In this document: one piece after another, positions 25,548-34,324 of the stretch
Numbering within the stretch: position 1 is the first letter of the stretch
Layout: each line of letters begins with the position of its first letter
Source: an uncultured Collinsella sp.
GTDB taxonomy: Bacteria > Actinomycetota > Coriobacteriia > Coriobacteriales > Coriobacteriaceae
Assembly (NCBI GenBank): GCA_902491765.1
Contig: CABUIY010000009.1
Location: forward strand, 19,259 to 83,258
Reading direction: 5' to 3'
Length of the DNA: 64,000 nucleotides
The notes under the pieces: model-generated
What the model saw: only the letters and a program-made list of their open reading frames with translations
What the model was told of the DNA's origin: nothing
Databases searched by the model: none
Made by a program: the position numbers and the translations under genes

Positions 25548-25699
25548 CGAAATCGGCCCATCTACTACGTTTGACTCGATACCCCTGACCATACCTTCGT
25601 TTTGAACAAAACCGCAGGCGTTCTACCTGCGGTTTTGTTTTCGCGTTTTTTAGCATGGTTGGGGGTAAGGGGCTAAACGTAGTAAATGGGCCGGTTTCG
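25548..25699. repeat. Nested inverted repeat, 25-nt arms with terminator-like core
   Basis: The arm at 25548-25572 (CGAAATCGGCCCAT...) faces 25675-25699 with 23 of 25 matches. The core hairpin, AACAAAACCGCAGG facing CCTGCGGTTTTGTT (14 bp perfect), resembles a terminator and shares its sequence with the cores of the repeats at 25301 and 32654. Confidence 0.8.
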
Positions 25700-25731
25700 T
25701 GGCGAACCCTTCTCGCCTACGCACAAAAGCG

Positions 25732-25764
25732 CCGCCACGGAGGAGGGAGATACCTCCGTGGCGG
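25732..25764 (-). terminator. Terminator of the adhesin gene
   Basis: CCGCCACGGAGG pairs with CCTCCGTGGCGG (12 bp, 9-nt loop), and GCTTTTGTG follows on the minus strand. A second GC-rich hairpin (GCCCGGGGCC facing GGCCCCGGGC) lies at 25808-25831, nearer the stop codon. Confidence 0.75.
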
Positions 25765-25844
25765 CTGGGGGTGGGGGTGGGGGCTATGTTCTGGCTCCCC
25801 GCCGGCCGCCCGGGGCCTTTTGGCCCCGGGCGCTGCCAGCGTGC

Positions 25845-28800
25845 CTAGCGCTTACGGATACCCCAGACCAGGGCTCCAACGCCGGCCATGGCAATGACGA
25901 ATGCCATGAGCAGTGCGGCGGCCTGCTGGTCACCCGTGGTGGGCAGGAAACCCTTGACCGTCTTGACGATGTTCGTCACGGTCTTGGGCGTGCCGGGATC
26001 GGGCGTCGGCACGGGCGTCTCGGGCTTCTTGTACGCGTTGTTGAACACGATACCCTCGACGCTCTTGTCGCCCTTGGTAAAGGCGACGTTCGCCTTGAGG
26101 TTGCCCTCGCCGTCGTCGACCACGTTGACGGTCGCGGTAAAGACGGACTTGTCGTAGGTCATACCGGCCTCGTCGCCCTTGACCTCGCTGATGGTGTAGG
26201 CGTACGTACCAGGCTCGTCGTACTCGAACTTGTCGAAGTCGATCTTGCCGTCGGCATCGTTGGTAACCGTAGACTCGATGTCCTCGCCAACGAGCTTAAA
26301 GCTAAACTCGTCCTTCTTGAGCTCGCGTCCCTCGAGCACCTTGATGGCGCCGATGGAAACCTGCGTGGGCATGGCGTGGTACTTGTTGGTAAAGCCAGCC
26401 GACTCGGTGGTTCCCTCGAGCTTGTGCGTCGCGGTCAGCGTGCCGTCACCATTGTCGGAGACGGTGGTCACGACGGTGTAGGTCGCGCTGTCATAGGTGA
26501 CGCCCTTGTACAGGCCGAGCGCGTTGGGGCAAGCCTCGCGCAGCGTGTACGTGTGCGTGCCGGGTGCCTCGTAGCGGATCGGGCTCAGCGTAACGGTGCC
26601 GTTGGCGTCGTTGGTGCCGCTAGCGACAACCACGCCGTCCTCGAGCAGATCAAACGTGAACTCGCCAGCCGCAAGGTCGCGTCCGGTCAGACGCTTGACG
26701 GTCTTGACCTGATCGGTCACGACAGAATCGGTAGGTGCCACGCCGTACGTGTTGGTGAACGTAAAGGCCGCACCGTCGCCGCCGTCGCGCTTGACGATCA
26801 GAAGTCCAGCACCGTCATCGGTCACGGTGTAGGAAACCTTGCGCGTGGCGTTGGTGTCGTTGGTCACGCCAGGGGCGCTACCGGACTCGGTCACCGTATA
26901 GGTAAAGGTGTGCGAGCGCGGAGCAGCGGGCTCGGACTCGTCGCTGGGCTCGTCGGTGTTGGCATCAGCGTCGGCGTCGGCCTCTTCAGCCTCTGCCTCG
27001 TCGGCCTCAGCCTCGTCAGCTTCGTCTGCCTCGGCCTTATCGGTCGCATCGTCCGTCACACCCAGGGCGCGGTTGAGGTCCTCGAGCGTAAAGTGGATCT
27101 TGCCAAAGTCCACGTTGCCGGCCGCGTCGTTGGTTGCGGTCGTGCGCTCGGGCATCGGGGCACCCGCCTCGTCAGCGGTCACGGTAAAGGTAAACTTACC
27201 CGCGATGTCGGCCGGGGCCAGGCCCTCGGCTGCCTGGAGCTTCTTGGTGCCGATGAGTGCGGCATCCACGGCCTCGGCGCCGTAGACGTTTTCGAACAAG
27301 GGCTCGACGCCACCGTAGTCGACCGTTGCCGTCAGGGTACCGTCACCGTTGTCGACAACGATAACCTTAAAGCCAAAGCTCCACGTTGTAGCGGAAACGC
27401 CATTCGGCAGCCCGAATAAATCTTCGTAGGCCGTGTAGTTAATGGTCCAAGCGAGCTTACCGTCCTTGTCGGTACGATGGGCAAGCCCAGCCGCCTCAAG
27501 ATTGGCAAGCATCTCGGTGTCGTAGTGCAGCGCATCAAAGCTCACATGCCCGCCGATATTAGGCTTGAGGTTTTCGTAGCCCACAAGCTCGCCCTGATAG
27601 GCAATGCCGAACCAGAACTCGCCGTCGGCCATCGGACGACCGGTCAGGGTCTTGGTGGCGACAACCTGAGCAGCGGTACCACCAGGCGTATTGGTCGTAG
27701 CGCTGTAGCTGTTGTGGAACGGAACCAGGGCACTCTCGACCTTGTTCTCACCGCTCTTGTGGACCGTCGTATGCGTACCCTCGGGACCGCCGGAGACGGT
27801 CGTCGTGGCGGTAAGCGTACCGGCACCGTCATCGGCGACGGCGATCGTCACGGTACGCACGGCGTCGTCGTAGGTGTAACCGGGCTTGCCGTCATTCTTC
27901 TCGGCTACGGTGTACGTGAAGGTCTTGCCGGCGTCAGCCTGCGTAAACTTGACCTCATGGCCAGCCAGGATGTCGATCAGGCCGACCGTTGCCTCTGCCG
28001 TCGCAGGGGACTTGAAGTTGTTGGCTCCGGGCAGCAGGCCAAGCGCGTTGGCCGAGGCCTCGTCGGCAGGCGTCACGGTAAACGTGAACTGACCCTCGGT
28101 CATAGGACGTCCGGAGAGGCTCTTGCTGAGCTTGAGGCCGCCGGCCGCGGTGTAGTTAAGCTCAGTGCGGTACGTGTTGGTGAAGCGTCCGTTTTCCTTC
28201 TTGGTGACATTGGCGGTCAGCTTGCCCTCGCCGTCCTCAGTCACGGTCACTTCGGCGGTCGCGACATGCCCGTCATACGCCATGCCGGCCGCGTTACCCG
28301 CGTTCTCGCGGATCTCGTACGTGTAGGTTCCGGCAGCCGTGTAGCGGATCTTGCCGAACTTGACGGCAGCGATGCCATCCTTCGCATCGTGCTTGTTCAC
28401 GGTCACGGTTGCAGGATCGGGCAGCGGGGTGCCCTCGGCGGCGGTGATGGTAAAGCTGAACTCGTCGGAGTCCGTCCAGTCGCGACCGTCGATAGCCTTA
28501 CTCAGATCAAAGTCGAGCTCTGCGTCGAGCGGGGTCACGCTGTAGGTGTTCTTGAAGGTCGCAGCCGTGGCGTCCTTCAGGACATGCTCAGCCTTGAGCG
28601 TGCCATCGCCCTTGTCGGTAATGGTGGTCTCGATGGTGTACTTGGCGTCGCCGTACGTGATGCCCTTGCTGGTGGTTCCGCCGTTGACCTCGCGCAGCGT
28701 GTAGGTATGCTTGCCGGCCTCGGTGTACTTCACGGCGTTCATCGTGATGTTGCCTTCGGCATTGTTGGTGCCGGTGGCGACGACCTTGGCGTCCTCGCCC

Positions 28801-31800
28801 TCGCCCTCGACGAGCTCGAAGGAGAACTCGCCGTCCTTGAGGTCGCGCCCGGTCAGGAACTTGGTCGCGGTGACCTGGTCGGTGACACTGAACTCGCCAG
28901 GATTCGGCTTGTAGCTGTTGTTGAACTTCGCCTCGTCGGCTCCATTCAGCTCATGCTTTACCACGAGCTCACCCTTGCCGTTGTCGGTGACGGTCGTCTC
29001 GATGGTGTAGGTCTTGCCGTCGTAGGTGATGCCGTTGCCGGCGTCGCCCGGGACCTCGCGCAGCGTGTAGGTGTGCTTGCCGGCAGCGGTGTACTCGATG
29101 GGGCTCATCGTGATCTTGCCGCGGGCGTCGTTCTTGCCGGTGGCGACGACATCGTTACCCTCGACGAGCTCGAAGGAGAACTCGCCTTCCTTGAGGTCGC
29201 GCCCGGTCAGGAACTTGGTCGCGGTGATCTGGTCGGTGACACTGGAGCTCTTGGGGGCCACCGTGTAGGTATTCTCGAAGATCGCCTCGTCGGCGTTCTG
29301 CAGCTTGTGCTCCACGCTAAGGGCGCCGTCGCCGTTGTCCTTGACGATGGTCACGATAGTGTACTCAGAGGTGCTGTAGGTAATGCCGTTTTCGGTGGCG
29401 CCGGCCTTGGTCTCGCGCAGCATGTAGGTGTGCTCGCCAGCCGCGGTGTAGGTGACGGAATCCATCACGATCTTGCCGTCGGCATTGTTGGTGCCGGTGG
29501 CGACTACGTTATTGCCCTCGACGAGCTCAAAACGGAACTCGCCGGCCTTGAGGTCGCGGCCGGTCAGGACCTTGGTCGCCTTGATCTTGTCGGTGACGCT
29601 GGACTTGTTCGGTGCAGTGTTGTACTTGTTCTCAAAGCGTGCTGTCTCGGGACCCTCGAGCGTATGGGTCACCTTAAGCGTACCGTCGCCGTTGTCGATG
29701 ACGCTCGTCTTGATGGTGTAGTTCGTCTTATCGTACGTGATCCCGTTGCTCAGCCCCGCCTCGTTGGGGAGCTTCTCGCGCAGCGTGTAGGTGTGGGTGC
29801 CGGGCTTGTCGTAAGTGATCTTGTCCATGACAATCGTGCCGTCGGCAGCGTTAGTGCCCTTGGCAACGACCTTGTCGCCCTCGACGAGCTCGAAGGAGAA
29901 CTCACCCTCCTTGAGGTCGCGGCCGTCCAGGACCTTGGTCGCGGTGATCTGGTCCTCGACAGGCTTCACGCTATAGGTGTTCTTGAACTCGGTCTCGCCC
30001 GAGATCTTTTCAACGTCAGCCTTAAGCCCACCCGTGGCCTTAACCGTCACGGTCACTTTGAACGTGGCAACGTTATCGCTGTAGGTGATGCCGCCGGCGT
30101 CGCCCTTGACCTCGCGGACCTCATAGGTGTACTCGCCCGGCTTGTTGAAGGTGATCTTGCCGAAGTCGATGGCAGCCTTGCCCTGGTCCAGGTCAGCCTT
30201 GCGCACGGTCGCAGTCCTAGCCGCAGGCATCGGGGCACCGTTCTCGGACGTCAGCCCAAACTCAAACGTGTCCCCCTTCGTCCAGTCGCGGCCCTCGAGC
30301 ACCTTGGTCAGACCAAAGCTAGCCTTGGTGTCCACCGTTGCCGGCGTCACGTTAAAGCTGATCTTGCCGTTGTTGCCCAGGTAGGAATTGACATGCGTCG
30401 CGGTCGCCTTGGCGGACACGTTGTTCCACTTGGGGTTGAGAACGTCGGTCGCGGTACCAGTGTTGTTGCCGCCCACGCTCTTCTTGGTGGTATGGAGTTC
30501 GTCGATAAAGGCCAGACGCGCGGTTCCCACGCTAAACGAAAGGTTGCCGTCCTCGTCGGCAACAATAGCGCCGTCAAACTTCGCAGCGTCGCCGCCGATA
30601 AACTCGATGACGGCAGAGGCGGGCTTGGCCTCGCCGTTTTCGCCCTGCTCCTCAAACTCATCCTTGTAGTAATAGGTGCCGGTTTCTGCCAGTGAATTCT
30701 TTGCAGGCTGTGTGCAGTCCTTGTCCGTGTAAATGGGAGTCTGCTTCTGGAAGTAATAGTAGCGGTTGGTGTCGGCCGGCTCAAAGGTCGCAACCGTATT
30801 GCCCAGATCGCCGGCAGCCCACTTGTTCGCGTAGAAATTCACGGTCTTGGCGCCGTTGGCAACGGTCGTATTGTTCTCGATGTAATCCTTGAGCCCCGTT
30901 ACCTTCTCGGGCGTAAACAGGTTGTCGAGCGCAGTGCTCTTCACGCTCGAGGTGTACTTCACGCGGATAGGCTGAGCGCTGTCGACCGAAAGCTTGCCGT
31001 CTACGGTCTTAAAGTGACTCAGCGGAATCAACGACGCAGGAATATTGACCGTTACGATATCGCCCTTCTGGGGATTGTCATCGCCGGCGCGCTGCACGGT
31101 GATGAGCAGGTCTTTTGCCTTGCCGGCAAACTCGTAGGTGTCGGTATTGGTCTCTTTGTTGACCGTCTTGCTCGCCTTGGTGAACGGCGTGCCGTTGATG
31201 ACGACCTCGGTGAAGCTGTCGACCTGCATAAAGTCGCCCAGCTCGTCGGTAAACGTGATGTAGCCGGACTTGGTCTCGTCGTAGCCCTTATGGATTTCGG
31301 TCGGATAAGGCGCCTCCGATGTGATGGCCTGCGAGATGTCGTCGAAAACCTTCTTGAGTTCTTCTGCATTGGTCGCCGACTTGTAGTAGTCGGAGTATTC
31401 CGCGCGTGTGCCATGAGTATCCCATGCCGTGGCATTGGGGTAGTTGCTCGAAACGGCCTGCATGAACTTGTTCTCTTTTTGGCTTTTTCCCGAATCCTGG
31501 ATACCAGCACTGGGGTTCGCGCCATCAAAGATGCCGATGGTATAAACGGTGGCCTTGCCGTCCTTCATATTCTTAGCAGCTGTCACGGCAGCGTTGGCGA
31601 CACCCGCATCGAATTTATTTTGCTTTGTTGGCGTACCGTCGGTAAAGAACACAATAATCTTCTTGGCGTCTTTGCGACCATAAGTGGTAGTGATTTTCTC
31701 GGCCAGCTCTAGGCCATAGTCGGCGCGCGTGGCGCCGGCAGGCTGAATTTTATTAATTGTATTCTTCTTGAGATCATCCGCATTGCTGCCGGAACAGTAG

Positions 31801-32414
31801 GTCAATTCTTTCATAACCTGGGTGTAATTGTAGGAGTACCCTCCGTCGCGATACATATTGTTGCCGATATCGTTGGACTTCTTGCCCGCAAACTTAACAA
31901 TGGCAACCCTATGCTGCCTATCGACGCCCTCGATGCTCTCATTTTGTTTTGCGATGGTATCGATAAAGCTGTTCGCAGCGTTCTTCAGTGCATCGATACG
32001 CTTGGTGCGATCTCCGCCACCCATAGGATCATCCATCGAGCCAGATGCATCCAGCACCATCACGATGTCGAGCGGCGTAGTAACCGTCACGGTTGAATTA
32101 GACGTCGAGGACATGGCCGAAAGCGTGGTCAGAAAATCCGACTCCTCGTTTTCCTCAGTTGCCTCGACCGTCTTGTCGGTCCAGATTCGGCCGACGTTTT
32201 GAGTCGTTACTTTATTACCGTTGTGACCAGCCGCCCAGATTTCCCAGCGTCCGCTGGTGTCGGGATCGACGACGACCTTTCCGCTCATTGTCGGTCCGTC
32301 CATTCCTGTGCTGGACCTGGCGTTGGCCTCGGGCAGCATGGCAAATGCTGCAGCCGGCAATACCAGCACTACGGCCAGCATCACCGCCAAGAGACCCCTC
32401 GTGTACTTACTCAT
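25845..32414 (-). CDS. Giant LPXTG surface adhesin: VWA domain plus 11 isopeptide (FctA/Spy0128-like) repeats
   Basis: 2189 residues. There is an N-terminal signal peptide (about 1-33), then a von Willebrand A domain with a MIDAS motif DASGSMDDP at about 115, and a linker region to about 690. Eleven tandem domains of about 100-130 residues follow, each starting like ITATKVLDGRDLKEGEFSF and ending like FENTY. Lys in TK, Glu in TLRE and Asn near the end fit intramolecular Lys-Asn isopeptide bonds as in Spy0128/FctA pilins. The C-terminus has LPTTG, one helix and RKR, a sortase signal. Ribosome-binding site AAGGGAG. The protein resembles a pilus tip adhesin, but no sortase or backbone pilin gene is in the window. 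The ligand is unknown. Confidence 0.9.
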   Translation of the reverse strand: MSKYTRGLLAVMLAVVLVLPAAAFAMLPEANARSSTGMDGPTMSGKVVVDPDTSGRWEIWAAGHNGNKVTTQNVGRIWTDKTVEATEENEESDFLTTLSAMSSTSNSTVTVTTPLDIVMVLDASGSMDDPMGGGDRTKRIDALKNAANSFIDTIAKQNESIEGVDRQHRVAIVKFAGKKSNDIGNNMYRDGGYSYNYTQVMKELTYCSGSNADDLKKNTINKIQPAGATRADYGLELAEKITTTYGRKDAKKIIVFFTDGTPTKQNKFDAGVANAAVTAAKNMKDGKATVYTIGIFDGANPSAGIQDSGKSQKENKFMQAVSSNYPNATAWDTHGTRAEYSDYYKSATNAEELKKVFDDISQAITSEAPYPTEIHKGYDETKSGYITFTDELGDFMQVDSFTEVVINGTPFTKASKTVNKETNTDTYEFAGKAKDLLITVQRAGDDNPQKGDIVTVNIPASLIPLSHFKTVDGKLSVDSAQPIRVKYTSSVKSTALDNLFTPEKVTGLKDYIENNTTVANGAKTVNFYANKWAAGDLGNTVATFEPADTNRYYYFQKQTPIYTDKDCTQPAKNSLAETGTYYYKDEFEEQGENGEAKPASAVIEFIGGDAAKFDGAIVADEDGNLSFSVGTARLAFIDELHTTKKSVGGNNTGTATDVLNPKWNNVSAKATATHVNSYLGNNGKISFNVTPATVDTKASFGLTKVLEGRDWTKGDTFEFGLTSENGAPMPAARTATVRKADLDQGKAAIDFGKITFNKPGEYTYEVREVKGDAGGITYSDNVATFKVTVTVKATGGLKADVEKISGETEFKNTYSVKPVEDQITATKVLDGRDLKEGEFSFELVEGDKVVAKGTNAADGTIVMDKITYDKPGTHTYTLREKLPNEAGLSNGITYDKTNYTIKTSVIDNGDGTLKVTHTLEGPETARFENKYNTAPNKSSVTDKIKATKVLTGRDLKAGEFRFELVEGNNVVATGTNNADGKIVMDSVTYTAAGEHTYMLRETKAGATENGITYSTSEYTIVTIVKDNGDGALSVEHKLQNADEAIFENTYTVAPKSSSVTDQITATKFLTGRDLKEGEFSFELVEGNDVVATGKNDARGKITMSPIEYTAAGKHTYTLREVPGDAGNGITYDGKTYTIETTVTDNGKGELVVKHELNGADEAKFNNSYKPNPGEFSVTDQVTATKFLTGRDLKDGEFSFELVEGEGEDAKVVATGTNNAEGNITMNAVKYTEAGKHTYTLREVNGGTTSKGITYGDAKYTIETTITDKGDGTLKAEHVLKDATAATFKNTYSVTPLDAELDFDLSKAIDGRDWTDSDEFSFTITAAEGTPLPDPATVTVNKHDAKDGIAAVKFGKIRYTAAGTYTYEIRENAGNAAGMAYDGHVATAEVTVTEDGEGKLTANVTKKENGRFTNTYRTELNYTAAGGLKLSKSLSGRPMTEGQFTFTVTPADEASANALGLLPGANNFKSPATAEATVGLIDILAGHEVKFTQADAGKTFTYTVAEKNDGKPGYTYDDAVRTVTIAVADDGAGTLTATTTVSGGPEGTHTTVHKSGENKVESALVPFHNSYSATTNTPGGTAAQVVATKTLTGRPMADGEFWFGIAYQGELVGYENLKPNIGGHVSFDALHYDTEMLANLEAAGLAHRTDKDGKLAWTINYTAYEDLFGLPNGVSATTWSFGFKVIVVDNGDGTLTATVDYGGVEPLFENVYGAEAVDAALIGTKKLQAAEGLAPADIAGKFTFTVTADEAGAPMPERTTATNDAAGNVDFGKIHFTLEDLNRALGVTDDATDKAEADEADEAEADEAEAEEADADADANTDEPSDESEPAAPRSHTFTYTVTESGSAPGVTNDTNATRKVSYTVTDDGAGLLIVKRDGGDGAAFTFTNTYGVAPTDSVVTDQVKTVKRLTGRDLAAGEFTFDLLEDGVVVASGTNDANGTVTLSPIRYEAPGTHTYTLREACPNALGLYKGVTYDSATYTVVTTVSDNGDGTLTATHKLEGTTESAGFTNKYHAMPTQVSIGAIKVLEGRELKKDEFSFKLVGEDIESTVTNDADGKIDFDKFEYDEPGTYAYTISEVKGDEAGMTYDKSVFTATVNVVDDGEGNLKANVAFTKGDKSVEGIVFNNAYKKPETPVPTPDPGTPKTVTNIVKTVKGFLPTTGDQQAAALLMAFVIAMAGVGALVWGIRKR
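26930..27045 (-). repeat. Low-complexity Glu/Ala/Asp tract inside the adhesin
   Basis: Imperfect repeats of codons for Ala, Glu and Asp encode an acidic, disordered insert of about 40 residues within the ninth isopeptide domain. Trinucleotide-like repetition makes length variation by slippage possible. Confidence 0.6.
28500..29990 (-). repeat. Tandem near-identical isopeptide-domain repeats
   Basis: Four consecutive domains (about 350 bp each, repeats 2-5 from the N-terminus) share long almost identical DNA stretches. One example is the segment encoding TGRDLKEGEFSFELVEG, seen near 28810, 29170, 29530 and 29890. This is suitable for recombination-driven copy-number change. Confidence 0.75.
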
Positions 32415-32515
32415 CGCGTCTCCCTTCTCGCAGGCTCAAACCTTGCATCAGCCTAAAGTTACGAAATGAGACACAATTAGGGCAGGTGACACATGTTCCA
32501 GATTCGGTTTTGAGC

Positions 32516-32533
32516 GTGAGACAAATGTCTCAC
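32516..32533. promoter_or_regulatory. Palindromic TGTCTCA box upstream of the adhesin
   Basis: GTGAGAC-AAAT-GTCTCAC is a perfect palindrome. Further GAGACA half-sites lie at 32468 and 32543, all within 130 nt upstream of the adhesin start. They could be regulator binding sites. Confidence 0.45.
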
Positions 32534-32589
32534 CAAAGTTGAGACACGGCGTTTTCGCAGGAAAACGGGTGCGACTCGGAGCCATCAGG

Positions 32590-32627
32590 CAAAAATGACC
32601 CACTTTCCTCCGTCCTTGGGGGATCAG
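32590..32627. repeat. Direct repeat right of the adhesin
   Basis: Partner of 25494-25531 in the same orientation (31 of 38 identical). Both contain TTTCCTCCGTCC and GGGATCAG. Confidence 0.65.
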
Positions 32628-32653
32628 GAGCTGTTACGGGTATGGTGCCATTT

Positions 32654-32807
32654 CAAAACTATGCCGGATTACGGGGCAAAAGTCGGGGCCCTCATCCATA
32701 CCCTCATTTTTTGAAAAACGGCAGGCTATCTACCTGCGGTTTTGTTTTTGCGATTTTCTGTATGGTCGGAGATTCGCTATCCAGCCCCGTAATCCGGCAT
32801 AGTTTTG
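32654..32807. repeat. Nested inverted repeat, perfect 24-nt arms (family ACTATGCCGG)
   Basis: The arm at 32654-32677 (CAAAACTATGCCGGATTACG...) is perfectly complementary to 32784-32807. The core hairpin AAAACGGCAGG facing CCTGCGGTTTT has one mismatch. It shares the ACTATGCCGG arm and the core with the repeat at 25301, on the opposite flank of the adhesin. Confidence 0.85.
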
Positions 32808-32840
32808 TTCGTGGCGGCCCAACCGCGCGTTTAAGCGCGG

Positions 32841-32870
32841 GGCCGATGGGGCATTTTTGCCCCACCGGCC
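32841..32870 (-). terminator. Hairpin at the end of the ech operon
   Basis: GGCC-GA-TGGGGC faces GCCCCA-CC-GGCC around an ATTTTT loop, 11 nt after the echF stop codon. A T-run is lacking. Confidence 0.5.
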
Positions 32871-32881
32871 CTATTCCAGCG

Positions 32882-33223
32882 CTATTCCGGCTTGGTTTCT
32901 ACTGTGGGAGTCTTGTCCGCTGCGACTGGGGTGCGGGCGGTGTCCATAGTCAGGCAGTGCTTGGGGCAGCTCTCGATGCACTCACCGCACACCACGCAGG
33001 CATACGGGTCGATCGACCACGTTCCACCCTTGCGATCGACCGCCAGCGCACCCGCCGGGCAGCGACGCGCGCACATGCCGCAGCAGATGCACACGCCCAT
33101 GTCGTTGACGATGTGCCCGCGCAGGCGCTCGGGTGCCGCGAGCCTTTCCTGCGGATAGCACACCGTGACCGGCCGCTTGGCCATAGAACCCAAGGCCGTC
33201 TTGGCAAATGTCAGCAAACTCAT
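32882..33223 (-). CDS. echF: Ech-type hydrogenase ferredoxin-like subunit
   Basis: 113 residues, homologous to EchF/HycF/NuoI. Two [4Fe-4S] motifs are complete: C45-x2-C48-x2-C51-x3-C55 and C76-x2-C79-x2-C82-x3-C86. It would pass electrons from soluble ferredoxin to the small subunit. It lies 7 nt after echE as the last gene of the operon and has a short hydrophilic tail. Confidence 0.9.
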   Translation of the reverse strand: MSLLTFAKTALGSMAKRPVTVCYPQERLAAPERLRGHIVNDMGVCICCGMCARRCPAGALAVDRKGGTWSIDPYACVVCGECIESCPKHCLTMDTARTPVAADKTPTVETKPE

Positions 33224-33230
33224 GCCGCGC

Positions 33231-34319
33231 CTACCTTTCCGTGCAGCTAATGCAGGGGTCGATGGTCAGGATAATCATGGGCACGTTGGCAATGAGCACG
33301 CCCTGCAGCGCATGCGTCAGACCCGCCAGGTTTTGCGACGTCGGCGTGCGCACGCGGAAACGGTCCAGATTCTTGGTGCCGTTGCCGCGCACATAATAAT
33401 ACGCCTCGCCACGCGGCTGCTCAATCACAACCTCGCCGCGCGCACCGTCGGCCGGCGTGAGCTTGGTACGCCCGCCGATGCCGTCGTGCGGAATCTTGCC
33501 GACAAGCTCCTTGATAATGTCCATGGCCTGCGTGACCTCGGCACAACGCACCTGGCAGCGGGCATAGCAGTCGCCATCGATGGCAACGATGGGCTCAAAT
33601 GCAGCCAGATCCGCGTAGGCACCGTCGCCAAACATGCGCACGTCGTAGTCCACGCCCGAGGCGCGCCCAAACGGGCCGACCATCGAAAGCTCCAGCGCGT
33701 CCTTTTTGCTGATCACGCCCACGCCATGCAGGCGCTCGCCGCAGCTGTTGTCGTCCAAAAACGTATGCACCAGGGCCTCGTAGTCGGGGCGCATGGCATC
33801 GAGCGTCTGGACAATGCCGGCCAGCTCGGAGTCCTCAATGTCGTGCTTAAGGCCGCCGATCTCGTTAATCGAAAGGATCACGCGCCCGCCGCAAGTGCTC
33901 TCAAAAATCTTGAGAATCTGCTCGCGCAGGGTCCACGAACGATAGAACAGCGCCTCGAAGCCAAAGGCATCGGCGAGCAGGCCCAGCCACAGCAGATGCG
34001 AGTGGATGCGCGAAAGCTCATGCAAAATGGTGCGGATGTACTGCACGCGGCCGGGCACCTCGATGTCGAGCATGCGCTCGCAGGCGCTGGCATAGCCGCA
34101 GCTGTGGCCCACGGCGCAGATGCCGCAGATGCGCTCGGCGATGTAGCCAAACTGGTGCATGTCACGCTTTTCGATGAGCTTCTCGAGTCCGCGGTGCACA
34201 AAGCCGATCTGCGGAATTGCCTCGAAAACGCGGTCGTCCTCGATCACCAGGTCCAAATGAAGCGGCTCGGGCAGCACCGGGTGCTGCGGGCCAAACGGAA
34301 TAACGGAGCGATGTGCCAT
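33231..34319 (-). CDS. echE: Ech-type [NiFe]-hydrogenase large subunit
   Basis: 362 residues, matching EchE length. Both nickel-ligand motifs are intact: RICGIC (C65, C68) and C-terminal DPCISC (C356, C359). It is therefore a true hydrogenase and not the NuoD subunit of complex I, which lacks these cysteines. Only three residues (TER) follow the last cysteine, so little or no endopeptidase trimming would be needed. It catalyses proton reduction or H2 oxidation at the cytosolic face. It lies 5 nt downstream of echD. Confidence 0.92.
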   Translation of the reverse strand: MAHRSVIPFGPQHPVLPEPLHLDLVIEDDRVFEAIPQIGFVHRGLEKLIEKRDMHQFGYIAERICGICAVGHSCGYASACERMLDIEVPGRVQYIRTILHELSRIHSHLLWLGLLADAFGFEALFYRSWTLREQILKIFESTCGGRVILSINEIGGLKHDIEDSELAGIVQTLDAMRPDYEALVHTFLDDNSCGERLHGVGVISKKDALELSMVGPFGRASGVDYDVRMFGDGAYADLAAFEPIVAIDGDCYARCQVRCAEVTQAMDIIKELVGKIPHDGIGGRTKLTPADGARGEVVIEQPRGEAYYYVRGNGTKNLDRFRVRTPTSQNLAGLTHALQGVLIANVPMIILTIDPCISCTER

Positions 34320-34324
34320 GGACC

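Noticed and set aside
27477..30695. 1072-residue open frame on the plus strand
   Set aside because: It lies antisense inside the adhesin. Its long open length follows from the strong third-position GC bias, and the translation shows no domain or composition typical of a protein.
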